Numbered from the stretch's first letter, positions 34,522-43,537 are shown. The stretch: DNA of 64,000 bases from Vreelandella olivaria (GCF_023507745.1 NZ_JALPZO010000039.1:1-64000), one strand, 5' to 3'. Notes: generated from the sequence alone by a model not told the origin. Translations and numbers: made by a program.

Positions 34522-35946
34522 ATGACGACCTCTGCCGACCGCCCTTACCGCCGTTATTTATGTATTGTTTGTGGCTTTATCTATGACGAATCTCAAGGCG
34601 ATCCAGATGGCGGGCTGCCACCGGGCACACGCTACGAAGATATCCCCGATGATTGGGAATGCCCCGATTGCGGTGTTCGTAAACAGGATTTCGTATTACT
34701 AACAACAGAGTCACCATCCGGTGCGGCTACCATGCAGCCTGCCACACCATCCAGCGCCCTCCCAAACGAGGCAGAGCAAATAGTGATTGTGGGAGGGGGA
34801 ATGGCGGCCTGGACGCTGGTTGAGAGTATCCGCCAGCGTGATAATAGCGTGCCGATTGTGGTCGTATCGCGCTGTTCCAGCGAGATATATTACAAACCTC
34901 AGCTATCGGCAGCAGCGGCAACTGGCCAATCACCGGACGACCTTGTTATCGCCAGTGGTGAACACCAGGCCAATCGCCTCAATGTTACGCTGGTCGCCCA
35001 CACGCGGGTATTGGGGATCGACCGAGCCAACCGGCGCCTCATTACACCTCGCGGCGGCCTGCCGTACCGCTATCTGGTGCTTGCAGTGGGTGCTCACCAG
35101 CCTAAACCAATACTGTCTGGCAATGCATCACACCAGGTTGTACAGGTTAACGACTTGACCGATTATCGCCTGTTGCGTAAGCAACTGGATGCCCACCCTT
35201 CTGCTCGCGTCGTTATTTTGGGTGCTGGTTTAATTGGCTGTGAATTTGCTGACGATTTATCTGGCGCCGGACATGCGGTCTCCTTGATTGATATGGCGGC
35301 ACACCCTTTAGCTCGTCTGTTACCTACGGGTCTTAGCCAGCGCCTCGCCGAGCAGTTTCAGCATAGAGGCATCACGCTCTACACCGAAACAACACTGGAG
35401 ACAGTAGAACAGTATGACGGAGGAAGCCTGCGGGTAACCCTGGCTAACGGCCAATGTCTCTATGCTGATGCCGTGATTAGTGCACTGGGGCTGACCCCTA
35501 ACGTTGCTCTGGCACTGCAAGCCGGCCTGAAGGCGAATAAGGGAGTGGTAGCGGATACCCAGTTGCGTACCTCTGATAGGCATATTTTTGCTTTAGGTGA
35601 CTGTGTAGAGCACCAGGCACAGCTGCTGCCTTTCATCAAGCCGCTAAAAGCACAAGCGTCTGTTTTAGGGGCACTGCTGTGCGGTGAGAATACTCATTAC
35701 TCCGGCATCCCATCGACAATTATTATCAAAACCCCCTGCTACCCAATCGCGGTATGGCCACCCCAAGAGCAGGGCGAGTGGGTTGAGCATGTCGCGAATA
35801 AGGAGGGAGCTACGTTTTTGCACTACAGCCGGGACTCAGCTGGCCAACAGCGCTTGACCGGTTTTGCGTTAGCAGGGCCGTACACGCGTGAAGTGCGCCA
35901 CTTTGAAGCCCAACTCAGCCAGGTGGCATCCGCCCTCAGGCTATAA
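34522..35946 (+). CDS. Rubredoxin fused to FAD-dependent NAD(P)H:rubredoxin reductase
   Basis: A 474-aa natural fusion. Residues 8-60 are a rubredoxin with iron ligands Cys14, Cys17 and Cys47, Cys50 (C-I-V-C and C-P-D-C) and the conserved DPDGGLPPGTRYEDIPDDWECPDC core. After a 25-residue linker comes a two-dinucleotide-domain reductase: FAD motif IVIVGGGMAAWTLVE (about 86-100), NAD(P) motif VVILGAGLIGCEFADDL (about 229-245) and the second FAD motif HIFALGDCVEH. In alkane hydroxylation these are separate proteins. It starts ten bases after the flavoprotein gene with AAGGAGG, so the two are one operon. Presumably it moves electrons from NAD(P)H through FAD and rubredoxin to the neighbouring flavoprotein. 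Confidence 0.9.
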   Translation: MTTSADRPYRRYLCIVCGFIYDESQGDPDGGLPPGTRYEDIPDDWECPDCGVRKQDFVLLTTESPSGAATMQPATPSSALPNEAEQIVIVGGGMAAWTLVESIRQRDNSVPIVVVSRCSSEIYYKPQLSAAAATGQSPDDLVIASGEHQANRLNVTLVAHTRVLGIDRANRRLITPRGGLPYRYLVLAVGAHQPKPILSGNASHQVVQVNDLTDYRLLRKQLDAHPSARVVILGAGLIGCEFADDLSGAGHAVSLIDMAAHPLARLLPTGLSQRLAEQFQHRGITLYTETTLETVEQYDGGSLRVTLANGQCLYADAVISALGLTPNVALALQAGLKANKGVVADTQLRTSDRHIFALGDCVEHQAQLLPFIKPLKAQASVLGALLCGENTHYSGIPSTIIIKTPCYPIAVWPPQEQGEWVEHVANKEGATFLHYSRDSAGQQRLTGFALAGPYTREVRHFEAQLSQVASALRL

Positions 35947-36435
35947 CGGTAAATGCAGGATGGCACCACGTATCTGAAGAGGATCTATCCAGAGTTTGCC
36001 TAAGGTGATAGGAAGTTTGAACCGTCGCTTCCCGGCAGCTCCAGGGTTGAAAAGTAACTTACCATCATGCCACTCATTGCGCGGCTGATGGGAGTGGCCG
36101 TGCAGCACTGCATCACAAGCAGTGTTGGAGTCAAAATCCACAATCCGGTGAACCAGGTGAAGGCGCTGCCTATTTACAATGATCGTCTGGTGACATGGTA
36201 ACGCCTCCGCCCACACTGCCGTGTCGATATTCCCCCGCACGCAGTGAACTGGCGCCAGCGTTGCGAGTTTCTCCAGGATCGCTATATCCGCCTCTTTGTT
36301 GCCTACATCCCCCAGGTGCAGGATTAACTCGCACTCTGCCAGCAACACTAGCACTTCGTCGCGCAGTAACCCATGGGTATCGGCAATGACCCCCACAGGA
36401 GAAGTGACGTTATAGCGCGCTATGGATGAGTTCAT
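35941..36435 (-). CDS. Metallophosphoesterase, YfcE-like
   Basis: A 164-aa calcineurin-like phosphoesterase with the dimetal motif set: GVIADTHGLL, HLGDVGN, VRGNID and HGHSHQP. The length and the H-G-H-S-H motif fit the YfcE/MJ0936 group of small phosphodiesterases. The substrate is unknown. Its 3' end overlaps the rubredoxin fusion gene tail to tail by six bases. Confidence 0.87.
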   Translation of the reverse strand: MNSSIARYNVTSPVGVIADTHGLLRDEVLVLLAECELILHLGDVGNKEADIAILEKLATLAPVHCVRGNIDTAVWAEALPCHQTIIVNRQRLHLVHRIVDFDSNTACDAVLHGHSHQPRNEWHDGKLLFNPGAAGKRRFKLPITLGKLWIDPLQIRGAILHLPL

Positions 36436-36689
36436 TGATACCCTCGACCACTGTTGAACTGACGTTATGATATCTGTCTTTCCAATTGCAGCCCCGGCCA
36501 GACAGATAAACGCTCACCACCACCCGTTCAAAAATATCCTTTGCAATGACAAAACGTACGGGCTTCCCCAATCTGTGTATGCTGACGTACATCCACTGAT
36601 CTTGGTGGAGTCCTCTCGTTGATCACCGGCCAACTGGGCCGGGACCTTCCTGTCGCCTCCTCTGAGTCCAGACCTGAGGTTTACGACTC

Positions 36690-37829
36690 ATGCTTCCCAG
36701 TTCTCTTAAAGCTATATTCAACGCTGACAGTGGCAATGATGATAGTCGGCAATCCGCCATCGTTTATTGCGAAGCTAACTTCACCCGCATTGACGGCAAA
36801 ACCGCTAACGGCTTAGTCCGCAGCAGCGAACGGTATCGCATTCTGGCAGTCATCGATAGCACAATGGCAGGCAAAGATGCGGGCGTCGCACTCGGTACAG
36901 AAGCCGCAGGTATCCCGATCGTATCAGACCTGCAAGCCGCACTGTTGGCTGCTGACATACGCCCTGATGTGCTTATTTTCGGACTCGCCCCGCTATCCGG
37001 CTTAATGTCCAAAGCGGATCGTTCGGTGGTACTGGACGCGCTTGATGCTGGCATTAGCGTGGTTTCCGGGCTGCACGAGTTTCTAGCCGATGACCCGGAA
37101 ATGGCAGCGGCAGCACTTGCCAATGGCGCAACGCTTCACGATATCCGCCGCCCCCGCCCGACCAAGCATTTGCGCATGTTTGACGGAGCGATTGGCGAGG
37201 TTGACTGCATTCGCATTGCCGTCCTGGGCACAGACGGAGCTATTGGCAAACGTACCACCTCAACCCTTTTAACCCAGGCACTCAACGATGCAGGCATTCG
37301 TACTGTCATGGTGGGCACCGGACAGACCGGCCTTATGCAGGGGGCTGCCTATGGCGTTGCGCTGGATGCGATCCCCGCCCAGTTCGGTGTAGGCGAACTG
37401 GAGGGAGCCGTGCTCGCCGCCTATGAAGGGGAGCGCCCAGAGGTTATTGTGATTGAGGGTCAGGGCGCGCTTAGCCATCCCGCTTATTTGAGCTCAACCG
37501 TCGTACTGCGCGCAAGCCGTCCCCAGGCCGTTATCATGCAACATGCCCCTGCCCGTATAGTGCTTAGTGACTACCCCGATGTGCCCATGCCCTTGCCTCT
37601 TTCAGAGATTAAGCTCATAGAGCTGTTTGGTGATACTAAAGTGATCGGGCTGGCTATTAATCATGAGAATATGACGCAGGATGAAGTGTTGGCAACTGTA
37701 CTCCGTTATAAGCAAGAACTGGGGATACCCGCTACCGATGCACTCTGGCACGATCCCTCCACACTGGTATCCATGGTCACCCAGGCATTCCCAGCTCTAC
37801 AGGCACACCAGCAACCGGCAATAGCGTGA
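36690..37829 (+). CDS. DUF1611 family protein, DgcN-like
   Basis: A 379-aa protein with the DUF1611 layout: an N-terminal Rossmann-like domain (residues 45-150: YRILAVIDSTMAGKDAG, DVLIFGLAPLSG, GISVVSGLHEFLADDPE) and a C-terminal P-loop-like domain starting IAVLGTDGAIGKRTTSTLLTQAL (about 178-200) and including IEGQGALSHPAYLSSTVVLRAS. DgcN of marine bacteria, a member of this family, has been reported as a D-glutamate N-acetyltransferase. The next gene overlaps it as GTGA and encodes an amino-acid-racemase-fold protein, which supports a role in D-amino-acid conversion. The usual DgcA partner is absent. GAGG lies ten bases before the ATG. Confidence 0.8.
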   Translation: MLPSSLKAIFNADSGNDDSRQSAIVYCEANFTRIDGKTANGLVRSSERYRILAVIDSTMAGKDAGVALGTEAAGIPIVSDLQAALLAADIRPDVLIFGLAPLSGLMSKADRSVVLDALDAGISVVSGLHEFLADDPEMAAAALANGATLHDIRRPRPTKHLRMFDGAIGEVDCIRIAVLGTDGAIGKRTTSTLLTQALNDAGIRTVMVGTGQTGLMQGAAYGVALDAIPAQFGVGELEGAVLAAYEGERPEVIVIEGQGALSHPAYLSSTVVLRASRPQAVIMQHAPARIVLSDYPDVPMPLPLSEIKLIELFGDTKVIGLAINHENMTQDEVLATVLRYKQELGIPATDALWHDPSTLVSMVTQAFPALQAHQQPAIA

Positions 37830-38881
37830 GTTCGCCGCGGGTCGAGATAAATCTCACCAAGATTGAGCAGAACACTCGTCAGTTAGTGACCATGCTGAAC
37901 ACCCAGGGAATCGCCGTCACAGGTATTACCAAGGCAACGTTAGGCTTGCCGAAAGTCGCGCAAGCCATGATGGCAGGTGGCGTGGTTCGGCTGGGGGACT
38001 CTCGTATTGAGAACCTTGAAATACTTACAGCTGCTGGCATCCAGGCCCCCCTTACACTACTGCGCTCCCCTACCCCCGAGCAGGCCGAACGCGCGGTCAG
38101 TTGCGCCAGCATTAGCCAGGTAAGTGAATTAACGGTCATCCAGGCACTGGCGGTGGCGGCCTCTAAACAGGGTAGCATCCATGGCGTAGTGTTAATGGTC
38201 GAGCTAGGAGATCTACGCGAGGGCGTACTACCACATCAGTTGATGGATCTTGCCCAGCATACGCTAAGCACCACCCACATTGAACTGGTGGGTATCGGCA
38301 CCAACTTAGCGTGCCGCGCAGGAGTGGTTCCGAGTGCTGATAATATGCACGAGTTATCCCAGCTCGCTAGCCTGCTTGAAAGCACGCTTGGGGTACATTT
38401 ATCCATTATTTCCGGGGGCAATTCGGCCAACCTTTCCTGGGCGATGTCATCCCCTGCTGGCCACATTAATGATCTTCGCCTTGGTGAGTCGATTCTGCTG
38501 GGCTGTGATCCACTCACCAGACGTCCATTAAAAGGGCTACACACCGATGCATTTTCACTGGTGGTGCCAGTAATAGAGTCAATGGCCAAACCCACCACGC
38601 CACATGGAATCACTGGTGAAGCCGCTTTTGGTGTACCTATTGCCATGCGGGAACGTGGCACAATAATCCAAACCATCGCCTCCATTGGCCGACAGGATAT
38701 CGACCCTGACGGCTTGGTAGCCCCAACCGGCGTCAGTGTACTCGCCGCCAGCAGCGACCACTTAGTGCTTGAAACACACGCCCTTATGGCACCCGGCTCG
38801 GAGCTTCGCTTCGGTCTCAATTATTCAGCACTACTGCGTGCAATGACCTCGCCCTTTGTCACCACCACCTTCATATCTTGA
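37826..38881 (+). CDS. Alanine racemase-fold PLP enzyme (alanine/ornithine racemase family)
   Basis: A 351-aa fold-type III PLP enzyme. The PLP lysine lies in AVTGITKATLGLP; the barrel motifs RLGDSRIENL, VVLMVELGDLREGVLP, VGIGTNLACRAG and SIISGGNSANLSWAM resemble the YhfX/ornithine racemase group (Orr). It starts with GTG overlapping the DUF1611 stop. It may racemise glutamate, ornithine, alanine or another amino acid; the sequence does not say which. Paired with the DgcN-like protein upstream it could supply or consume the D-isomer for N-acetylation. Confidence 0.8.
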   Translation: MSSPRVEINLTKIEQNTRQLVTMLNTQGIAVTGITKATLGLPKVAQAMMAGGVVRLGDSRIENLEILTAAGIQAPLTLLRSPTPEQAERAVSCASISQVSELTVIQALAVAASKQGSIHGVVLMVELGDLREGVLPHQLMDLAQHTLSTTHIELVGIGTNLACRAGVVPSADNMHELSQLASLLESTLGVHLSIISGGNSANLSWAMSSPAGHINDLRLGESILLGCDPLTRRPLKGLHTDAFSLVVPVIESMAKPTTPHGITGEAAFGVPIAMRERGTIIQTIASIGRQDIDPDGLVAPTGVSVLAASSDHLVLETHALMAPGSELRFGLNYSALLRAMTSPFVTTTFIS

Positions 38882-39023
38882 GGCGCCTGCTTCACTCATC
38901 AGCCCATTAGATTTTTCACTGTCTATCTAATAAGTTAGGCACCAGCAAGCTATACTGCTATTACGATACGTTGATGACTGATCATTGATGTAATAATAGC
39001 AGCGCACCGCCAGGACGCCGAAT

Positions 39024-39791
39024 ATGACCAACACTCCTCAAAACGCACCTGGGCAAAATTGGGATGTCAGTGGCTATGCCGAGCACGCTCACTTTGTTCC
39101 AAAGCAGGGCATTGACGTTCTCAAACAGTTAGCGCCCCAACCCGGCGAACGCATTTTGGATCTTGGCTGTGGCGATGGCACGTTAACAGCACAGCTAGTA
39201 CAACGAGGAGCCGATGTCCTCGGCATAGACGCTTCAGAAGACATGGTAAATGCGGCGCGGCTGCGTGGTGTGACCGCACGAGTCGTCGATGGTCATCAAC
39301 TGCCTTTTGATCATGAGTTTGATGCTGTGTTTAGCAATGCCGCGCTGCATTGGATGCTTGACCCACAGGCGGTGTTAGCCGGTGTTAAGCGAGCCTTGAA
39401 GCCTGGCGGCCGGTTCGTTGCAGAGTTTGGCGGGCACGGCAATGTTGCGGCGATCTGTACCGCACTGATCGCATCGTTACAGTTTCGCGGCATCAGTTCC
39501 CGAGGGCGCCATCCCTGGTACTTTCCAACAACCCAGGAGTACTCGCACCTGCTGCAAACGGTGGGGTTCCGAGTGGAGTCGATTGAGCTTATTCCGCGCC
39601 CCACCCCATTGCCTACGGGCATGGCTGGCTGGCTTGAAACCTTTGCCAGTCCTTTCTTACACGGGCTTGACGAAGATCTTAAGGTTGCCGTTGTGGATAA
39701 TACAATGAGCCTGCTCGCCCATAGCTTAAGCGATGGGCAAGGTAACTGGACTGCCGACTATGTTCGGCTACGGGTATCAGCCCGCGCCTGA
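39024..39791 (+). CDS. Class I SAM-dependent methyltransferase, Tam-like
   Basis: A 255-aa methyltransferase. Motif I ILDLGCGDGTLTAQL (about 45-59), acidic loop VLGIDASEDMV, motif DAVFSNAALHWMLDP and LKPGGRFVAEFGG match the trans-aconitate methyltransferase/ubiquinone-biosynthesis methyltransferase type. The SNAALHW motif is typical for Tam-like enzymes. The substrate is unknown. It stands alone and ends before a strong inverted repeat. Confidence 0.85.
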   Translation: MTNTPQNAPGQNWDVSGYAEHAHFVPKQGIDVLKQLAPQPGERILDLGCGDGTLTAQLVQRGADVLGIDASEDMVNAARLRGVTARVVDGHQLPFDHEFDAVFSNAALHWMLDPQAVLAGVKRALKPGGRFVAEFGGHGNVAAICTALIASLQFRGISSRGRHPWYFPTTQEYSHLLQTVGFRVESIELIPRPTPLPTGMAGWLETFASPFLHGLDEDLKVAVVDNTMSLLAHSLSDGQGNWTADYVRLRVSARA

Positions 39792-39812
39792 AGGGTGCAT
39801 TACGCAGTTGCT

Positions 39813-39850
39813 GACAGGCCGCTGCATCTAAATCGAAGCAGTGGCCTGTC
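39813..39850. terminator. Bidirectional hairpin between convergent genes
   Basis: GACAGGCCGCTGC (39813-39825) and GCAGTGGCCTGTC (39838-39850) form a 13-bp stem with one wobble between the convergent methyltransferase and MCP genes. There is no strong T-run on either side, so termination efficiency is uncertain. Confidence 0.5.
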
Positions 39851-39861
39851 CCATCTCAATG

Positions 39862-41520
39862 TTAAAACTCATCCCACTCTTCAGTGACGGTTGTTTTCTG
39901 GCGGGTCTGCGGCGTGGCGGCGGCCGTCGATACGACTGCAGGCGCCTGCCCACTGGAGCTGAGGATGCGATTTTCCTCTTCATCCAAACGGAAGGTCGCC
40001 ATCAAATCTGCCAACTGACGAGCCTGACTTTCAAGCGCTCCCGCAGCAGCACTGGTTTGTTGAACCAGCGCTGCATTTTGTTGTGTAACAGAATCCATCT
40101 CGGTTAAGGCGGCATTAATTTGATCGATACCACTGGTTTGCTCTTGGGTCGCCGTTGATATTTCACCCATCAAGGTAGTGACCTGACGGATGGCATCCAC
40201 CGTCTGCGTGATAGTGCTGCCACTACGTTCAGCCTGCTCTGCACCACTGCTGATTTTAGACGTTGTCTGCTCTATTAAACCGCGTATTTCACGTGCTGAC
40301 TCCGCACTGCGAGTGGCTAACAAACGAACCTCACTGGCCACGACAGCAAATCCACGCCCTTGCTCCCCTGCCCGCGCAGCTTCAACAGAGGCATTCAGCG
40401 CTAATATATTGGTTTGGAATGCTATCGAATCAATTACACCGATAATGTCGTTTACCCTGTCGGCACTGGTGGATATCTCGCGCATTAGCGTCACGGTACG
40501 TTCAACCTCTTCACCACTGATTTCCGCAGACTGGGATGCCGCCACCGATAGCTGATCGGCTTGCTGGGCTATCTCCGCGTTTTTACTTACCGTTGTGGCC
40601 ATTTCTTCCATACTGGACGCCGTTTGCTGTAGAGCTGACGCCTGCTGCTCAGTACGGGAAGACAGGTCCTGGCTACCTGAAGAGATATCACCGGCTCCAT
40701 TAAAGACCATTTCGCTACTCCCCCGTAGCGCGGTCACCAGTGCTTTTAGTTTTTCCTGCATCGCTGAGAGACCAATAAAGAGCTGGCCAATTTCATTACG
40801 TCCGCGTTCTTCGATACGGTGGGTTAAATCTCCATCCGCGATTCTGGCGAAATGACCCAGTGCTTCTTGTAGCGGGTTCACGACACCTCGCATCATGGCA
40901 AAACGGATAACGATTGCTGCCAGTAAAGAAATCACCAGCACGCCCTGGGCAATGAAACCGATAAGGGTGGTTAGGTTATCCACCTGGTGTATAACATGTT
41001 GGCCATGTGCCTCGGTATACGCTACAAAGTCACTCATTGCCCTATCCAGATTCATTCCCAGGGCACCAATCTCCTCCTGGCGGCGCTGTATCTGAAACGG
41101 TGCAGCCTCCAGCAAAGGTACGAGACCCTCGGTGACGAATGCATGGTAGGCATCCACTATTTCATCATGGTGCACCGCCAATTCACTTTCCGGTGTCACT
41201 GGCACGGCTTGAAACGACTCAAAACGCGCCTGGGATGCAGCAACCGCTTCGACGGCCCTCGTCAGGCTCTCCTGTCCTCTTTCAGGGTCCCCCTGCGCGC
41301 TTAAACTCGCGTAGCGATCTAGAAATGTTTGTGCTCTTAACGCATGTACCTGAGTACGATTGGCGACACTGGCTAAGCGAACATTCGTCTCATTCAGCTC
41401 TTCCAATGCTAGTTGACTGGTATGGTTGGCATAAAACCCCAGCCCACTGATCATGCCTATCATGACGACTAGCAGCGCCAGGGCAACGGTCACACTCCAC
41501 TTGATGGATAGGTGCTTCAT
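39862..41520 (-). CDS. Methyl-accepting chemotaxis protein with C-terminal CheR tether
   Basis: A 552-aa chemoreceptor. TM1 at 8-30 ([23 protein letters not shown]), a mostly helical periplasmic ligand domain, TM2 at about 190-212, HAMP, then the cytoplasmic coiled-coil signalling domain with the hairpin tip [41 protein letters not shown]. The last residues, EEWDEF, match the W-x-x-F pentapeptide that tethers CheR and CheB in high-abundance receptors such as Tar and Tsr. Start set at 41520 because the upstream 45 residues of the frame are not membrane-protein-like. Ligand unknown. Confidence 0.93.
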   Translation of the reverse strand: MKHLSIKWSVTVALALLVVMIGMISGLGFYANHTSQLALEELNETNVRLASVANRTQVHALRAQTFLDRYASLSAQGDPERGQESLTRAVEAVAASQARFESFQAVPVTPESELAVHHDEIVDAYHAFVTEGLVPLLEAAPFQIQRRQEEIGALGMNLDRAMSDFVAYTEAHGQHVIHQVDNLTTLIGFIAQGVLVISLLAAIVIRFAMMRGVVNPLQEALGHFARIADGDLTHRIEERGRNEIGQLFIGLSAMQEKLKALVTALRGSSEMVFNGAGDISSGSQDLSSRTEQQASALQQTASSMEEMATTVSKNAEIAQQADQLSVAASQSAEISGEEVERTVTLMREISTSADRVNDIIGVIDSIAFQTNILALNASVEAARAGEQGRGFAVVASEVRLLATRSAESAREIRGLIEQTTSKISSGAEQAERSGSTITQTVDAIRQVTTLMGEISTATQEQTSGIDQINAALTEMDSVTQQNAALVQQTSAAAGALESQARQLADLMATFRLDEEENRILSSSGQAPAVVSTAAATPQTRQKTTVTEEWDEF

Positions 41521-41649
41521 GGGTCGAGTTCCCTTATGTTTTATAAATAGTTGTCCCCCCAAGCAAACAGAGTAAAGCATGATGCATCGTAATACGGCGC
41601 CCCCTAGACCTTTGTATAACGGTGTTTTGTATATCCTCAGCCAATAAAA

Positions 41650-41674
41650 ACCCACCGCTCGTTAAGCGGTGGGT
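41650..41674 (-). terminator. Rho-independent terminator after the alcohol dehydrogenase gene
   Basis: ACCCACCGCT (41650-41659), loop CGTTA, AGCGGTGGGT (41665-41674): a perfect 10-bp stem, followed on the minus strand by a T-run (TTTTATTG), 19 bases beyond the dehydrogenase stop. Confidence 0.88.
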
Positions 41675-41692
41675 CGTTGGGCTCTCCATGGA

Positions 41693-42754
41693 TTAAGCAG
41701 GCATACTCTTAATCGTTGCCATATCAATCACAAAACGATAGCGCACATCCCCTCTTTCCATGCGCTCAAAGCCTTCGTTAATGTTATTGATATCCAGCAT
41801 TTCGATATCGCAGGTAATATTCTGCTCGGCACATAACGCAAGCAGCTCTTCAGTTTCAGCAATGCCACCAATCAGCGACCCAGCGATGACCCGGCGCTTG
41901 AAAACCAGGTTAAACGCTTCAATCGCGGGTTCAATAGGCTCTAGCAGCCCCACCAGAATATGCGTGCCGTCATATGTCAACGCCGCCAGATAGGGATTCA
42001 GATCGTGCTGAACGGGAATGGTATCCAGCATAAAATCGAAAGTTCCCGCGACAGCCTCCATCTGTGTCTGATCGCTGGAGACCACGACATGGTCCGCGCC
42101 ATTGCGCTTGGCCTCTTCTATTTTGGCATCCGAGCGAGTAAATACGGTGACTTCCGCCCCCAATGCTTTCGCCAGCTTTACGCCCATGTGACCTAAGCCA
42201 CCCATGCCGATAACACCAATTTTGTGGCCTTTACCAACCCCAAAATGCTTAAGCGGCGAGTAGGTGGTAATGCCTGCGCACATAATGGGGGCAGCGGATG
42301 CCAGATCAATGCCATCAGGCATTTTCAGTACAAAGTGTTCGCTAACCACGATGGCATCAGAATAACCACCTTGCGTTAAGGTACCATCCTGGCGATCAGG
42401 GCTGCCGTAAGTCATGGTGAACCCTTCCAGACAGTACTGCTCTACGCCATCTTTACAGGCAGCACAGCTGCGGCAGGAATCCACCATGCAGCCCACACCC
42501 ACCAGGTCACCCGCTTTAAAACGGGTGACGCCACTGCCTACCGCCGTGACACGGCCAACAATTTCGTGGCCGGGCACAACAGGGTATTGGCTCATTCCCC
42601 AGTCGTTACGTGCAAAGTGCAGATCACTGTGGCAAACACCGCAGTAAAGGATTTCAATGGCGACATCGTCTGCACGTGGCTCGCGACGATCAAACGTAAA
42701 TGGCGCAAGTGGCTTATCCGCTGCAAACGCCGCGTAGGATGTTGCTTGGCTCAT
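41693..42754 (-). CDS. Zinc-dependent NAD(P) alcohol dehydrogenase (YahK/AdhC-like)
   Basis: A 353-aa MDR enzyme. Catalytic zinc ligands are in CGVCHSDLHFARND and GHEIVGRV, and the later Cys in AAPIMCAGITTYSPL; structural zinc in CRSCAACKDGVEQYC; NADP-binding GVIGMGGLGHMGVKLAKALGAEVTVFTRS, as in cinnamyl-alcohol-dehydrogenase/YahK aldehyde reductases. Typically it reduces diverse aldehydes with NADPH. AGGAG precedes the ATG at 42754. It is transcribed divergently from a small unit at 42829. Confidence 0.92.
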   Translation of the reverse strand: MSQATSYAAFAADKPLAPFTFDRREPRADDVAIEILYCGVCHSDLHFARNDWGMSQYPVVPGHEIVGRVTAVGSGVTRFKAGDLVGVGCMVDSCRSCAACKDGVEQYCLEGFTMTYGSPDRQDGTLTQGGYSDAIVVSEHFVLKMPDGIDLASAAPIMCAGITTYSPLKHFGVGKGHKIGVIGMGGLGHMGVKLAKALGAEVTVFTRSDAKIEEAKRNGADHVVVSSDQTQMEAVAGTFDFMLDTIPVQHDLNPYLAALTYDGTHILVGLLEPIEPAIEAFNLVFKRRVIAGSLIGGIAETEELLALCAEQNITCDIEMLDINNINEGFERMERGDVRYRFVIDMATIKSMPA

Positions 42755-42828
42755 GAAAACTCCTTTTTGCAATAATCCCGCTTATCGATAAGAGCAAGGT
42801 TCACGGTAACTTCGCGCAGTGTGCCAAT

Positions 42829-42966
42829 ATGATCAAAACTTCGTACCCACCCACTTTGCCAAACGACGTTACCGTTAAACAACCAGCCCAGCAGGCAAAA
42901 TCAGGTGTTTCTACCTATACCGTATCACAAGCAGATAACACAGGCCTTGCCCCGCCCAATACTTAA
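42829..42966 (+). CDS. Candidate small ORF or small RNA divergent to the alcohol dehydrogenase gene
   Basis: A 45-codon frame, M-I-K-T-S-Y-P-P-T then a Pro/Thr/Gln/Asn-rich sequence ending LAPPNT, with its TAA inside the first base pairs of a perfect 15-bp terminator. No ribosome-binding site is visible before the ATG, and no hydrophobic segment or family is seen. The tight junction with a strong terminator says the DNA is transcribed; whether it makes a peptide or acts as an RNA cannot be settled from sequence. It lies in the 357-base gap between the dehydrogenase and VOC genes. Confidence 0.45.
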   Translation: MIKTSYPPTLPNDVTVKQPAQQAKSGVSTYTVSQADNTGLAPPNT

Positions 42967-43003
42967 AGTGGCTGCGCTTTAATCAAGCGCAGCCACTTTT
43001 ATT
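42965..43003 (+). terminator. Perfect 15-bp rho-independent terminator
   Basis: AAAGTGGCTGCGCTT (42965-42979), loop TAATC, AAGCGCAGCCACTTT (42985-42999), then TATTG on the plus strand. It belongs to the small unit at 42829 more than to the VOC gene, whose minus-strand read through it lacks a clean T-run. Confidence 0.85.
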
Positions 43004-43111
43004 GTAGGACAGCCATAGCATAAACCAGACAGCGCTCGCGATTGACCAGCGAAGCATTTTCCCTAATTCAGCCGGGACTATACGTGCTACGGGCATAACT
43101 GCCCATCAGCC

Positions 43112-43537
43112 TTACTTGGCGAAAATCTGGCTCTTATCTTTAAACGCTTTAAACTCCAGCGCGTTACCACAGGGGTCGAGTAGGAACATGGTCGCCTGCT
43201 CGCCTACTTCACCTTTGAAGCGAATGTAGGGTTCGATCACAAAATCAGTATCTCGCGCTTTCAAGCGCTCCGCCAGTGTTTCCCACTCGTCCCACTCAAG
43301 GATAACGCCGAAATGAGGTACCGGCACATTATGACCATCCACTGGATTGGTATGCGCGCTCTCTTGCCCTGGGGTTTTGGGGTGCTCGTGAATAACCAGT
43401 TGATGGCCGAAGAAGTTAAAGTCGACCCAATGCTCACTGGAACGGCCCTCTTCAAGACCGAACACATCATTGTAGAAAGCACGTGCCAGGGCAACATCGT
43501 AAACAGGAATAGCCAGATGGAAAGGGGAAAGGCTCAT
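43112..43537 (-). CDS. VOC family protein (glyoxalase/bleomycin-resistance-like)
   Basis: A 141-aa VOC protein. The paired beta-alpha-beta-beta-beta modules show in [29 protein letters not shown] and in the second-half [16 protein letters not shown], the latter typical of dioxygenase-type members (DPxGNxxE). His8 (PFHLAIP), His80-region (VPHFGVIL) and Glu in NALEFK could bind a metal. Substrate unknown. It is divergent from a LysR regulator, which probably controls it. Confidence 0.82.
   Translation of the reverse strand: MSLSPFHLAIPVYDVALARAFYNDVFGLEEGRSSEHWVDFNFFGHQLVIHEHPKTPGQESAHTNPVDGHNVPVPHFGVILEWDEWETLAERLKARDTDFVIEPYIRFKGEVGEQATMFLLDPCGNALEFKAFKDKSQIFAK

Noticed and set aside
36410-36592. 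60-codon minus-strand frame upstream of the metallophosphoesterase
   Set aside because: No family resemblance and it overlaps the start of a good gene; it could be leader sequence.
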